Assembly (NCBI RefSeq): GCF_031845265.1
Contig: NZ_JAVRBG010000003.1
Span: 1 to 64,000, forward strand
Length of the DNA: 64,000 bases
DNA from: Mesonia ostreae
GTDB taxonomy: Bacteria > Bacteroidota > Bacteroidia > Flavobacteriales > Flavobacteriaceae
Direction of reading: 5' to 3'
Under the pieces are notes generated by a model. It did no database searches. It had not been told where the DNA came from and was given only the letters and a program-made list of their open reading frames with translations. Made by a program: the position numbers and the translations under genes. Below, in pieces: positions 50,435 through 58,208 of the stretch (positions are counted from its first letter, which is position 1; every line of letters begins with the position of its first letter).

Positions 50435-50710
50435 ATGGAAGAATATATGCTTCCTTGTATTACCAAACAGCTCTTTCACTTCCCCTGCCCTGGCTGCGGA
50501 GGTCAAAGAGCTTTTCTCATGGTATTGCAAGCAGATTTTACAGGTGCTTTCTTGATGTATCCCGCCATTTATCCATTACTTATATTTGGGTTATTAATCT
50601 TCATCAATTACCTAAAACCTATCAAATGGTATAGTAAAACAGTTTCTTATGTAGCTTTTATTTCTGTTTTTTTCGTTTTAATTAGTTACGGAATTAAAAT
50701 CTTTCATTAA
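50435..50710 (+). CDS. DUF2752-family membrane protein
   Basis: 91-residue protein with the DUF2752 signature FPCPGCGGQRAFLMVLQADF (C-P-x-C-G-x-x-R-A, about 16-35) followed by two or three helices (FLMYPAIYPLLIFGLLIFINYL and VAFISVFFVLISYGI). Function unknown. It starts nine bases after the T9SS protein stop and precedes a CCC-motif membrane gene by 38 bases, a pair I recall as common in flavobacteria. Confidence 0.82.
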   Translation: MEEYMLPCITKQLFHFPCPGCGGQRAFLMVLQADFTGAFLMYPAIYPLLIFGLLIFINYLKPIKWYSKTVSYVAFISVFFVLISYGIKIFH

Positions 50711-50748
50711 TTTTTCTATATTTAAAAACTAATTTAAACCAACTTATT

Positions 50749-51084
50749 ATGAATCAAAAATTACCAAATGCAACATTAGCGCTCATTTTAGCAATTATCT
50801 CGTACATTGCATGTTGCATAAGTTCTGGCCTAGGCGGCGTAATACTTGCTATTATCGCTTTGATATTGGCTAATAAAGACCGTAAAACGTATTCACTGCA
50901 ACCAGAAAACTATGACAACTACAGTCAGGTAAAAACAGCAAGAATTCTAGCTATTATAAGTTTAGTCTTATCTGGATTAATACTTCTTACCTCTCTTGGA
51001 GCTCTTCTTTTCTTCGGAAGTATAGAAGGAATTGAGAACTGGGCAGAAGAAATTCAAAGGCAACAAATGGAAGCTGCTCAATAA
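50749..51084 (+). CDS. CCC-motif small membrane protein
   Basis: 111-residue protein with three helices: ALILAIISYIACCISSGLGG with the Cys pair, ILAIIALILANKD, and ARILAIISLVLSGLILLTSLGALLFFG. It resembles the DUF4190-like CCC-motif membrane proteins of Bacteroidota. The C-terminal tail is Gln/Glu-rich (NWAEEIQRQQMEAAQ). Function unknown. Ends before a strong two-way terminator. Confidence 0.75.
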   Translation: MNQKLPNATLALILAIISYIACCISSGLGGVILAIIALILANKDRKTYSLQPENYDNYSQVKTARILAIISLVLSGLILLTSLGALLFFGSIEGIENWAEEIQRQQMEAAQ

Positions 51085-51110
51085 GCAGTTTCTTTTGACA
51101 CCAAATAAAA

Positions 51111-51136
51111 AACTCCGAAACGAAAGTTTCGGAGTT
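51111..51136. terminator. bidirectional terminator
   Basis: Eleven-base perfect arms AACTCCGAAAC (51111-51121) and GTTTCGGAGTT (51126-51136) with loop GAAA, A run before and T run after. It ends both the rightward membrane-protein gene and the leftward ornithine aminotransferase gene. Confidence 0.88.
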
Positions 51137-51166
51137 TTTTTGTATTTATACCTAAAGATAAATCAC

Positions 51167-52417
51167 TTAGATTTTATCTTCAAACGTTTTAAGTGTTTTG
51201 GTGATAATAGAAACACAATCCATCAATTGATCTTTTGTAATTACTAATGGCGGTGCGAAACGAATAATGTTTCCATGGGTTGGTTTTGCCAACAATCCAT
51301 TTTCTTTTAATGCCATACAAATATCCCAAGCAGTGGAGCTATCTTCTGTATCGTTAATTACGATAGCATTTAAGAGTCCTTTTCCTCTTACAAGGTTAAC
51401 TACGTTAGAGGAGTCAATGAATGCATTCATTTCATCTCTAAATAACTGCCCCATTTTCTCGGCGTTGTCTGCTAGGTTTTCGTCCTTAATTACTTCTAAA
51501 GCTGCAATAGCAACTTCACAAGCAACAGGGTTTCCTCCAAAAGTAGAACCGTGCTGTCCTGGTTGAATCACATCCATTACTTCATTATTTGCCAATACAG
51601 CAGACACAGGATAAACTCCGCCAGAAATAGCTTTTCCAAGCGTTACAATATCTGGTTTTACGTTTTCGTGATCTACAGCCAATAGTTTTCCTGTCCTAGC
51701 AATACCAGTTTGGATTTCATCAGCTATAAAAAGTACATTATGCTTTTCACACAATGCTTTCGCTTTCTTCAAGTAACCTTCAGAAGGAACAAAAACTCCT
51801 GCTTCTCCTTGAATAGGTTCAACTAAAAAACCTGCGATATTTTTATTACTATTTAATGTTTTCTCCAATGCATCAAGATCATCATAAGCTACTTTTAAAA
51901 ATCCTGGTGTATAAGGACCAAAGTTTTTACGTGCTCCTTCGTCATTACTAAAAGAGATTACGGTTGTTGTACGACCGTGAAAGTTATTTTCAGCAACAAT
52001 GATTTGTGCTTCATTTTCAGGAATTCCTTTTCTTTCATACGCCCATTTTCTACAAATCTTAATGGCCGTTTCTACTGCCTCTGCTCCAGTATTCATTGGA
52101 AGTAACTTATCAAAACCAAAATACTCTGTCGCAAATTTTTCATACTTTCCTAAAACGTCATTGTAAAAAGCTCGAGAGGTTAAGGTTAAAGTTTCTGCCT
52201 GTTTAGTCATCGCTCCAACAATTCTTGGGTGACAATGACCTTGATTTACAGCTGAGTAAGCCGAAAGAAAATCATAATATTTTTTATCTTCTACATCCCA
52301 AACATAAACACCATCACCTTTTTTTAATACAACTGGTAAAGGATGGTAATTATGAGCTCCATGTTTATCTTCTAGAGCGATTGCTTCTTTGGATGATTTA
52401 ATTTCTACAACTGACAT
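51167..52417 (-). CDS. rocD: ornithine aminotransferase
   Basis: 416-residue class III PLP aminotransferase moving the delta-amino group of ornithine to 2-oxoglutarate, giving glutamate semialdehyde for proline or arginine catabolism. Diagnostic blocks are HNYHPLPVVLKKGDGVYVWDVE, PMNTGAEAVETAIK, FIADEIQTGIARTGKLLA and PDIVTLGKAISGGVYPVSAVL with the PLP Lys near 262, plus HGSTFGGNPVACEVA. Length fits RocD, not the arginine-pathway ArgD. Encoded alone and leftward. Confidence 0.92.
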   Translation of the reverse strand: MSVVEIKSSKEAIALEDKHGAHNYHPLPVVLKKGDGVYVWDVEDKKYYDFLSAYSAVNQGHCHPRIVGAMTKQAETLTLTSRAFYNDVLGKYEKFATEYFGFDKLLPMNTGAEAVETAIKICRKWAYERKGIPENEAQIIVAENNFHGRTTTVISFSNDEGARKNFGPYTPGFLKVAYDDLDALEKTLNSNKNIAGFLVEPIQGEAGVFVPSEGYLKKAKALCEKHNVLFIADEIQTGIARTGKLLAVDHENVKPDIVTLGKAISGGVYPVSAVLANNEVMDVIQPGQHGSTFGGNPVACEVAIAALEVIKDENLADNAEKMGQLFRDEMNAFIDSSNVVNLVRGKGLLNAIVINDTEDSSTAWDICMALKENGLLAKPTHGNIIRFAPPLVITKDQLMDCVSIITKTLKTFEDKI

Positions 52418-52545
52418 GCTAATTTTTTTTTCAATTTTAACTTCTTCGATTCCTTCTTAATGGGGAGAAATCACCCATTTTATGCAAGTTGGCAAAATAC
52501 TAAATGTTTAGCACTTTTGTCAACTTCAACTTCATAAATTCTTCT

Positions 52546-52553
52546 TATTTTTG
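52546..52553 (+). promoter_or_regulatory. -7 box very close to the rlmD start
   Basis: TATTTTTG ends five bases before the ATG at 52558. With a start six or seven bases downstream of the box the messenger would have almost no leader. Confidence 0.5.
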
Positions 52554-52557
52554 CGCT

Positions 52558-53973
52558 ATGGCAAGAAGAAAAAAGAACAAAATATCCTTTGAAGCATTAG
52601 ATGTTATTGATGCTGGGGCTAAAGGAAAAGCAATAGCGAAAGCTCCAGATGGGAGAGTCGTATTTATAGACAATGCAGTACCAGGCGATGTCGCAGATAT
52701 ACAAACCACACAAAAAAGAAAGTCCTATTACAAAGGTAGCGCTACTCATTTTCATACCTTTTCAGACAGAAGAACAGAACCTGTTTGTCAACACTTTGGC
52801 ACTTGCGGAGGCTGCAAATGGCAAAATATGGAATATGATTCTCAGCTTTATTTTAAACAGAAAGAAGTAGAGAATAACTTAATACGTTTAGGAAAAATAG
52901 AACTTCCAGAAATCACTCCCATTTTAGGAAGCAAAGAAATTTATTTTTACCGAAATAAAATGGAATTCTCCTTTAGTGATAGCCGTTGGTTGACGCTAGA
53001 CGAGATTAAAAGCGATATCAATATTGCAGATAAAAATGCACTCGGGTTTCACATTCCTGGTATGTGGGATAAGATTTTAGACATCATGAAATGTCATTTA
53101 CAAGAAGATCCTAGCAATGCTTTAAGAAATGAAATTAGAGATTTTGCTACGGTAGAAAATATTCCGTTTTTTAACGCAAGAAAACAAGAAGGCCTTTTGC
53201 GTACACTAATGATTAGAACTTCCTCTACTGGAGAAATTATGGTCTTGGTACAGTTTTTTTATGAAGATAAAGCCAAACGAGAACTATTACTTAATTTTAT
53301 AGCAAGAAAATTTCCAGAGGTAACCTCCTTACTCTATGTGGTTAATGAAAAAGGAAACGATACCATCTACGATCAAGAAGTGGTTTGCTTTAAAGGAAGA
53401 GACCATATTTTTGAAGAGATGGAAGGTTTAAAGTTTAAAATCAATGCTAAATCTTTCTACCAAACCAATTCCGCGCAAGCCTATGAATTGTATAAAATCA
53501 CTAGAGACTTTGCCGATTTAAGCGGAGATGAATTGGTCTACGATTTATATACAGGAACGGGAACCATCGCTCAATTTGTAGCTAAAAAAGCCAAAAAAGT
53601 GATTGGTGTAGAAGCCGTACCCGAAGCGATTGAAGATGCTAAGAAAAACGCCGAATCTAATAACATCACCAACACCGAGTTTTTTGTTGGCGATATGAAG
53701 AAGGTCTTTACCCAAGATTTTATCAACACTCACGGTCATCCAGATGTTATTATCACCGATCCTCCACGAGATGGAATGCATAAAGATGTAGTGGCTCAAA
53801 TTATTAATATTTTACCTAAACGCATTGTATATGTAAGTTGTAATTCGGCTACACAAGCGAGAGATTTGTCTTTATTAGATGAGCACTACAAAGTGACCAA
53901 AACCCAAGCGGTAGATATGTTTCCACAAACACATCACGTAGAAAATGTAGTTTGCCTAGAACTAAGATCATGA
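52558..53973 (+). CDS. rlmD: 23S rRNA (uracil-1939-C5)-methyltransferase
   Basis: 471 residues from MARRKKNKI; an upstream ATG (52504) is rejected since it lies before the -7 box. A TRAM-like N-terminal domain (ALDVIDAGAKGKAIAKAPDG) is followed by an iron-sulfur cluster motif CQHFGTCGGCKWQ, then the methyltransferase domain: VYDLYTGTGTIAQFVA for SAM, ITDPPRDGMH, and the catalytic Cys in YVSCNSATQARDL. It belongs to the TrmA/RlmC/RlmD group; the substrate name follows the usual annotation for this length. Its TGA overlaps the next ATG. Confidence 0.88.
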   Translation: MARRKKNKISFEALDVIDAGAKGKAIAKAPDGRVVFIDNAVPGDVADIQTTQKRKSYYKGSATHFHTFSDRRTEPVCQHFGTCGGCKWQNMEYDSQLYFKQKEVENNLIRLGKIELPEITPILGSKEIYFYRNKMEFSFSDSRWLTLDEIKSDINIADKNALGFHIPGMWDKILDIMKCHLQEDPSNALRNEIRDFATVENIPFFNARKQEGLLRTLMIRTSSTGEIMVLVQFFYEDKAKRELLLNFIARKFPEVTSLLYVVNEKGNDTIYDQEVVCFKGRDHIFEEMEGLKFKINAKSFYQTNSAQAYELYKITRDFADLSGDELVYDLYTGTGTIAQFVAKKAKKVIGVEAVPEAIEDAKKNAESNNITNTEFFVGDMKKVFTQDFINTHGHPDVIITDPPRDGMHKDVVAQIINILPKRIVYVSCNSATQARDLSLLDEHYKVTKTQAVDMFPQTHHVENVVCLELRS

Positions 53974-54497
53974 TAAAAAATACACTTTTTTTATTATTTA
54001 TGAGTTTTCTGCTCCTATCGGGATGTCAAAAAGACGATATTTGTGCAGAAACAACTCCCACTACTCCGCATTTAGTAATTAAATTTCTAGATAATGAAAA
54101 TCCTTTAAACACTAAAGCGGTTACTAATTTACAAGTGAAAGAGGAGAATACGATGGAAGATTATTTCGAGACTCCTGTTTCAGATACGCTGATTAAAATT
54201 CCGTTAAGAACCACAGAAAATTTCACCAATTACACTTTTACCATAAATACCCCCTTAGATCCCGATGCTGAAATTGAAGCAAATGATCCACTTCCTAACG
54301 AAGATCAACTTCAGTTTAATTATGCCAAGGTGGCAGAATACGTAGGACGCGCTTGTGGGTATAAAACTCAATTCTTAGCTTTTGAAGCGAGCAGAGTAAA
54401 TGAGGTTGGCAACACCAATTGGGTAAAAAATATAGAAGTACTACAACCTAATGATATCACCAATGAATTTGACACGCACCTCTATATTTATCATTAG
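53970..54497 (+). CDS. DUF6452-like lipoprotein
   Basis: 175 residues from the ATG that overlaps the rlmD stop (ATGA, 53970-53973). A signal with lipobox (LLFMSFLLLSGC) gives a Cys near residue 19, followed by QKDDICAETTPTTPHLVIKF, matching the DUF6452 family that follows rlmD in many flavobacteria. The rest is a beta-rich secreted domain with LIKIPLRTTENFTNYTF and YVGRACGYKT. Function unknown. Overlaps the next gene by 35 bases. Confidence 0.75.
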   Translation: MIKNTLFLLFMSFLLLSGCQKDDICAETTPTTPHLVIKFLDNENPLNTKAVTNLQVKEENTMEDYFETPVSDTLIKIPLRTTENFTNYTFTINTPLDPDAEIEANDPLPNEDQLQFNYAKVAEYVGRACGYKTQFLAFEASRVNEVGNTNWVKNIEVLQPNDITNEFDTHLYIYH

Positions 54498-55191
54498 TTT
54501 TCTAGGTTTTGCTTTGGGCTCTTTACAAGCTCAAAATTTAGCTACCCAAGATTCTATTGCGATAAAAGAAAAGTTTGGAATACGCGTGGGCGCCGACCTT
54601 AGTAAGGCCATCACCAGTATTATTGATGAGAGCTATAAAGGCTTTGAAATCATAGGCGATTACCGTGTATATGAAGATTTTTACGCTGCCGCGGAAATAG
54701 GCATCGAAGAAAAGCATTACACCGAACCTTACCTTGATGGAACTGCCAATGGTTCTTACATAAAAATTGGTGCTAATTATAATGCGTATAAAAATTGGCT
54801 CGATATGCAAAATGAGATCTTTGTAGGCGTACGTTACGGTTTTGCCAGTTTTTCTCAAACCTTAAATAAATTTGCCATCTACTCTAACGACACTTACTTT
54901 CCTGTAGACATTAGAGAAACCAACCAAGAATTTAAATCTTTAAACGCAAGCTGGGGAGAAGTACAAGCTGGATTAAAAACCGAAGTTTTAAATAATATAT
55001 TTTTAAGTGTACACGTACAATTAAAAGTAATGATTAGCGATAAAAAACCAGATAATTATGACAATCTCTACATCCCTGGCTTTCATAGAACCTACGGCGA
55101 AAGCTCTATTGGTGTAGGTTGGGGTTATTCTTTATCTTATTTGATTCCTGTGGTTAAGAAGACTAAAATGCAGAAAATATCAAAAGATTAA
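54463..55191 (+). CDS. DUF6048-like outer-membrane barrel protein
   Basis: 242 residues from MNLTRTSIFIISFLGFALG, a signal peptide cleaved after LQAQ. The rest is a beta barrel with alternating aromatic strands (YAAAEIGIEEKHY, SYIKIGANYNAYKNWL, FVGVRYGFASFSQTL, GVGWGYSLSYLIPVV). The DUF6048 family usually follows DUF6452 in flavobacteria, as here. Its start lies inside the preceding gene in another frame, so translation is coupled. Function unknown. Confidence 0.75.
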   Translation: MNLTRTSIFIISFLGFALGSLQAQNLATQDSIAIKEKFGIRVGADLSKAITSIIDESYKGFEIIGDYRVYEDFYAAAEIGIEEKHYTEPYLDGTANGSYIKIGANYNAYKNWLDMQNEIFVGVRYGFASFSQTLNKFAIYSNDTYFPVDIRETNQEFKSLNASWGEVQAGLKTEVLNNIFLSVHVQLKVMISDKKPDNYDNLYIPGFHRTYGESSIGVGWGYSLSYLIPVVKKTKMQKISKD

Positions 55192-55254
55192 AATTACTTT
55201 CTTCTATATAGCTAGTTTTGTTAAATTAGAAAAAATCGTTTGAGTTCACTTCAT

Positions 55255-55285
55255 AAAAAAAGTGGAAAACCTTAGCCTTCCACTT
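55255..55285 (-). terminator. terminator of the THUMP methyltransferase gene
   Basis: AAGTGGAA (55260-55267) pairs with TTCCACTT (55278-55285); the plus-strand A run at 55255-55261 gives a T tract on the minus strand. Confidence 0.7.
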
Positions 55286-55312
55286 CCCTATAAAATTTTA
55301 CGAATACATTCT

Positions 55313-56473
55313 TTATTTCATTTTATGCACCTTCTTTGTTCCCTCATAAATCTCATATTTTAAGAAACGAGATTCTAACTTTCCGTTAAACATCTTAATT
55401 TTTCTAGAAGGTCGTAAACCTACATTTTTAATTGCTTCTAGATTAGATACGATAAACCAAGCTTGGGTGCCTGGATAATTTCGCTTCAACGTATTACCAA
55501 TATCTTTATAAAACTCTTCTAGATTCAATAATTCTAATCGCTCCCCGTAAGGCGGATTAAAAACCATATGTAAATGCCCTTCGGTATTTTTTTCGGTTTG
55601 GAAGAAATCTTGTTGTTCTACTTGTATGAATTCCGTTAAGTTAGCATTTTCTATATTGTCTAAAGCTTTATGAATGGCAGACGGTGCTTTATCATAGCCA
55701 ATAATTTTATGGTCAAATCCCCGAATTTTATTCAGTAGAGAAGCTTCTATTTTTTCAAATAAATCTACATCCCAATCTTTCCATTTTTCAAAACCAAACT
55801 CTTTTTTATTCAAATTAGGTGGTATGTTACACGCAATCATTGCCGCTTCTATTAAAATGGTTCCACTTCCACACATGGGATCCATAAAATCTGATAACCC
55901 ATCCCAGCCACTCATCAATAACATTCCTGCTGCCAAAACTTCATTGATAGGAGCAATATTAGTAGCGGTTTTATATCCTCTTTTGTGTAAAGATTGCCCA
56001 GAACTATCTAACGAAATGGTACAAAAGGTATCTTCAATATGCACGTTAATACGCAAATCTGGAAAATCTAAGTCAACACTAGGTCTAAAACCAGTGGTAT
56101 TCCTAAATAAATCTACAATGGCATCTTTGGTTTTTAACGCGATAAACTTACTGTGCGTAAAACGAGAAGAATGCACGGTAGCATCAATCGCTAAAGTACC
56201 TTTATTCTCTAAGTACGCTGGCCAATCCATGGCGTAAATCTTTTTGTAGAGATCTTCTTCAGAATCAATTCTAAAAGTTTGAATAGGTTTTAAGATTTTA
56301 ATCGCGGTGCGCAAACCCAAGTTGGCCTTGTACATAAAGCCTTTATCTCCAATGAAACTAACGTTTCTCACGCCTTCCTTTACATCTATTGCACCTAAGT
56401 TTTTTAACTCTTTTGCTAATATAGGCTCAAATCCGTAAAGAGTTTTCGCCACCATTTTATAATTATTTTCCAT
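55313..56473 (-). CDS. THUMP-domain 23S rRNA methyltransferase-like protein
   Basis: 386 residues from MENNYKMVAKTLYGFEPILA; an ATG at 56563 is rejected because it lies beyond the promoter. An N-terminal THUMP RNA-binding domain (about 10-165, with KEGVRNVSFIGDKGFMYKANL) precedes an N6-adenine or N2-guanine type methyltransferase domain: DFMDPMCGSGTILIEAAMIA (SAM motif) and MVFNPPYGERL (N-P-P-Y catalytic). It matches the RlmL N-terminal half/YcbY group acting on 23S rRNA guanine. Divergent from the methyltransferase at 56517, sharing a palindromic promoter. Confidence 0.88.
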   Translation of the reverse strand: MENNYKMVAKTLYGFEPILAKELKNLGAIDVKEGVRNVSFIGDKGFMYKANLGLRTAIKILKPIQTFRIDSEEDLYKKIYAMDWPAYLENKGTLAIDATVHSSRFTHSKFIALKTKDAIVDLFRNTTGFRPSVDLDFPDLRINVHIEDTFCTISLDSSGQSLHKRGYKTATNIAPINEVLAAGMLLMSGWDGLSDFMDPMCGSGTILIEAAMIACNIPPNLNKKEFGFEKWKDWDVDLFEKIEASLLNKIRGFDHKIIGYDKAPSAIHKALDNIENANLTEFIQVEQQDFFQTEKNTEGHLHMVFNPPYGERLELLNLEEFYKDIGNTLKRNYPGTQAWFIVSNLEAIKNVGLRPSRKIKMFNGKLESRFLKYEIYEGTKKVHKMK

Positions 56474-56490
56474 ATAAAAGTTCTCTTGCT

Positions 56491-56511
56491 GCAAAAATAC
56501 ATTATTTTTGC
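56491..56511. promoter_or_regulatory. palindromic divergent promoter
   Basis: Nine-base arms GCAAAAATA (56491-56499) and TATTTTTGC (56503-56511) with spacer CAT form a perfect inverted repeat. Each arm is a -7 box TATTTTTG: on the minus strand at 56492-56499 for the THUMP gene (ATG at 56473), and on the plus strand at 56503-56510 for the methyltransferase (ATG at 56517). Both genes would be driven from one symmetrical site, leaving the plus-strand message nearly leaderless. Confidence 0.6.
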
Positions 56512-56516
56512 AGGCT

Positions 56517-57254
56517 ATGAGAAAAGATACTACAAAATGGTACACCTCTTGGTTTGACACCAAATACTACCATATTTTATATAAAGACAGAGGTTATGAA
56601 GAAGCAGAAGATTTTATGCGAAATCTCACCTCTTTTCTTCAGTTAAAAAAAGGATCCTCCATTTTAGATTTAGCTTGTGGGAAAGGGAGACATTCCGTTT
56701 ACTTGCATCAACTAGGTTATAAAGTAACTGGCGTAGACCTTTCTCCAAACAGCATACAAGAAGCCCAAAAATCTGAAAAGGAAGACCTTCGTTTTGAAGT
56801 ACATGATATGTGTTTGCCCTTAACGGAAAAATTTGATGGCGTATTTAACCTGTTTACCAGTTTTGGATATTTTGAAGATGAAGAAGATAATTTAAGAACC
56901 ATAAAAGCTATAAAAGAGGAACTCGAACCTAATGGCTATGGTGTCATCGACTTTATGAATGTGCACGAGGTGATTAAAAATTTGGTGCCACAAAACACGC
57001 AAAGCATTCAAGGCATCGACTTTTATTTAAAGCGTTATGTGGAGAATGGTTATATTTATAAAGACATTCAGTTTAGAGATGAAGACAAAGAGTTTAAATT
57101 TCAGGAAAAAGTAAAAGCCATCACTTTATCACAATTTAAAACCTACTTTGAAGAAGCAGGTTTACAAATAAAAAATCTCTTTGGAGATTACCATTTAAAC
57201 GAATTTCACCTAGAAAATTCTCCTAGGCTTATTCTAATTTTTGAGCACGCATGA
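56517..57254 (+). CDS. class I SAM-dependent methyltransferase
   Basis: 245 residues from MRKDTTKWYTSWFDTKYYH; an upstream TTG (56508) is unlikely. SILDLACGKGRHSVYLHQLGYKVTGVDLSP (about 50-79) is the SAM-binding signature with the acidic D-L-S end; FDGVFNLFTSFGYF is the post-motif region. Substrate unknown; the DTKYYHILYKDRGYEEAEDF start is shared by a family of flavobacterial methyltransferases. Stop overlaps the ZIP transporter start as ATGA, so the two are coupled. Confidence 0.85.
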   Translation: MRKDTTKWYTSWFDTKYYHILYKDRGYEEAEDFMRNLTSFLQLKKGSSILDLACGKGRHSVYLHQLGYKVTGVDLSPNSIQEAQKSEKEDLRFEVHDMCLPLTEKFDGVFNLFTSFGYFEDEEDNLRTIKAIKEELEPNGYGVIDFMNVHEVIKNLVPQNTQSIQGIDFYLKRYVENGYIYKDIQFRDEDKEFKFQEKVKAITLSQFKTYFEEAGLQIKNLFGDYHLNEFHLENSPRLILIFEHA

Positions 57255-57916
57255 GTTTAATTTTACCCATTATTGCGGTTGTCATTGGTTTATTGATTGC
57301 CTATTTTCTAAAAGCCAATTCTACTTCGGTGAAATTGCTACTCTCTTTTAGTGGTGCTTTTTTATTATCGATTACCGTATTTGAATTTATCCCTAAAGTA
57401 TATGGCGATTACCATAAACTAATCGGTGTGTTTACCATGTTGGGGATTTTGCTCCAAATTTTCTTAGAGTTTCTTTCTAGAGGCGCAGAGCACGGACATT
57501 TACATCATCATGAAGACACGCAACGTTTCCCTGTTTTACTCTTTGTAAGTTTATGTATTCATTCCTTATTGGAAGGTTATCCCTTGCACGGAAATGATCA
57601 TTTATTATGGGGCGTAGTAATTCATAAAGTCCCAATTGCTATCATTATCGCGTCTTTTCTCATCCATTCTCAACTTTCTAAAACCAAAGTCATTCTTTTT
57701 TTACTCGTTTTTGCGATGATGACTCCTATAGGAAGTTTAATACATAAATATTTTTCTTTCTTAACGGAATATGAAATTTATATTGAAGCTATGGTAATTG
57801 GTGTTTTCTTACACGTTTCTACTACCATTTTGTTTGAATCTTCTAAGAATCATCAATTCAACATCTCTAAAGTGTTAATGATTATACTAGGAGTCGTAGT
57901 TGCTTACTTTTTATGA
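57251..57916 (+). CDS. ZIP-family metal transporter
   Basis: 221-residue protein with about eight helices and a His-rich loop AEHGHLHHHEDTQ (about residues 78-90), the usual ZIP metal loop. HSLLEGYPLHGNDHLLWGVVIHKVPIAI supplies the H-S-x-x-E-G and H-K-x-P helix ligands of the metal site. Imports Zn, Fe or Mn into the cytoplasm. Coupled to the preceding methyltransferase by a four-base overlap; a functional link is not obvious. Confidence 0.86.
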   Translation: MSLILPIIAVVIGLLIAYFLKANSTSVKLLLSFSGAFLLSITVFEFIPKVYGDYHKLIGVFTMLGILLQIFLEFLSRGAEHGHLHHHEDTQRFPVLLFVSLCIHSLLEGYPLHGNDHLLWGVVIHKVPIAIIIASFLIHSQLSKTKVILFLLVFAMMTPIGSLIHKYFSFLTEYEIYIEAMVIGVFLHVSTTILFESSKNHQFNISKVLMIILGVVVAYFL

Positions 57917-58208
57917 TTTTCACCTGTCGGTATTACCGTTTGAGAGATTTTAGGTGCTTACTTTTATTTTGACGTAAACGCGATTAAAACGTTGAAGATC
58001 ATAAAAGACTTTAATCCCTAGCCCCGATTGCAATGGAAATCCCGCAATGAAGCGCTAGCGAAATGAGGAATTGTAATGGAAAGCGGGAAACCAACTTACA
58101 AAAAAAAATGACTTATATGCTCCTTATTAAAATTCATATGAAAATTATAATACAGCTTGAGTTTTATTGCAGTGCGATTACAACTAAAATATACTATGAA
58201 TAATTTTT
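57917..58208. repeat. intergenic with probable dispersed repeat
   Basis: No gene. CCCTAGCCCCGATTGCAATG at 58017-58036 resembles the TAGCCC-GATTG-type intergenic repeat of flavobacterial genomes as I recall it; it goes on with AATCCCGCAATGAAGCGCTA and returns as GTAATGGAAAGCGGGAAAC, so parts are inverted around it. No function known. Confidence 0.4.
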
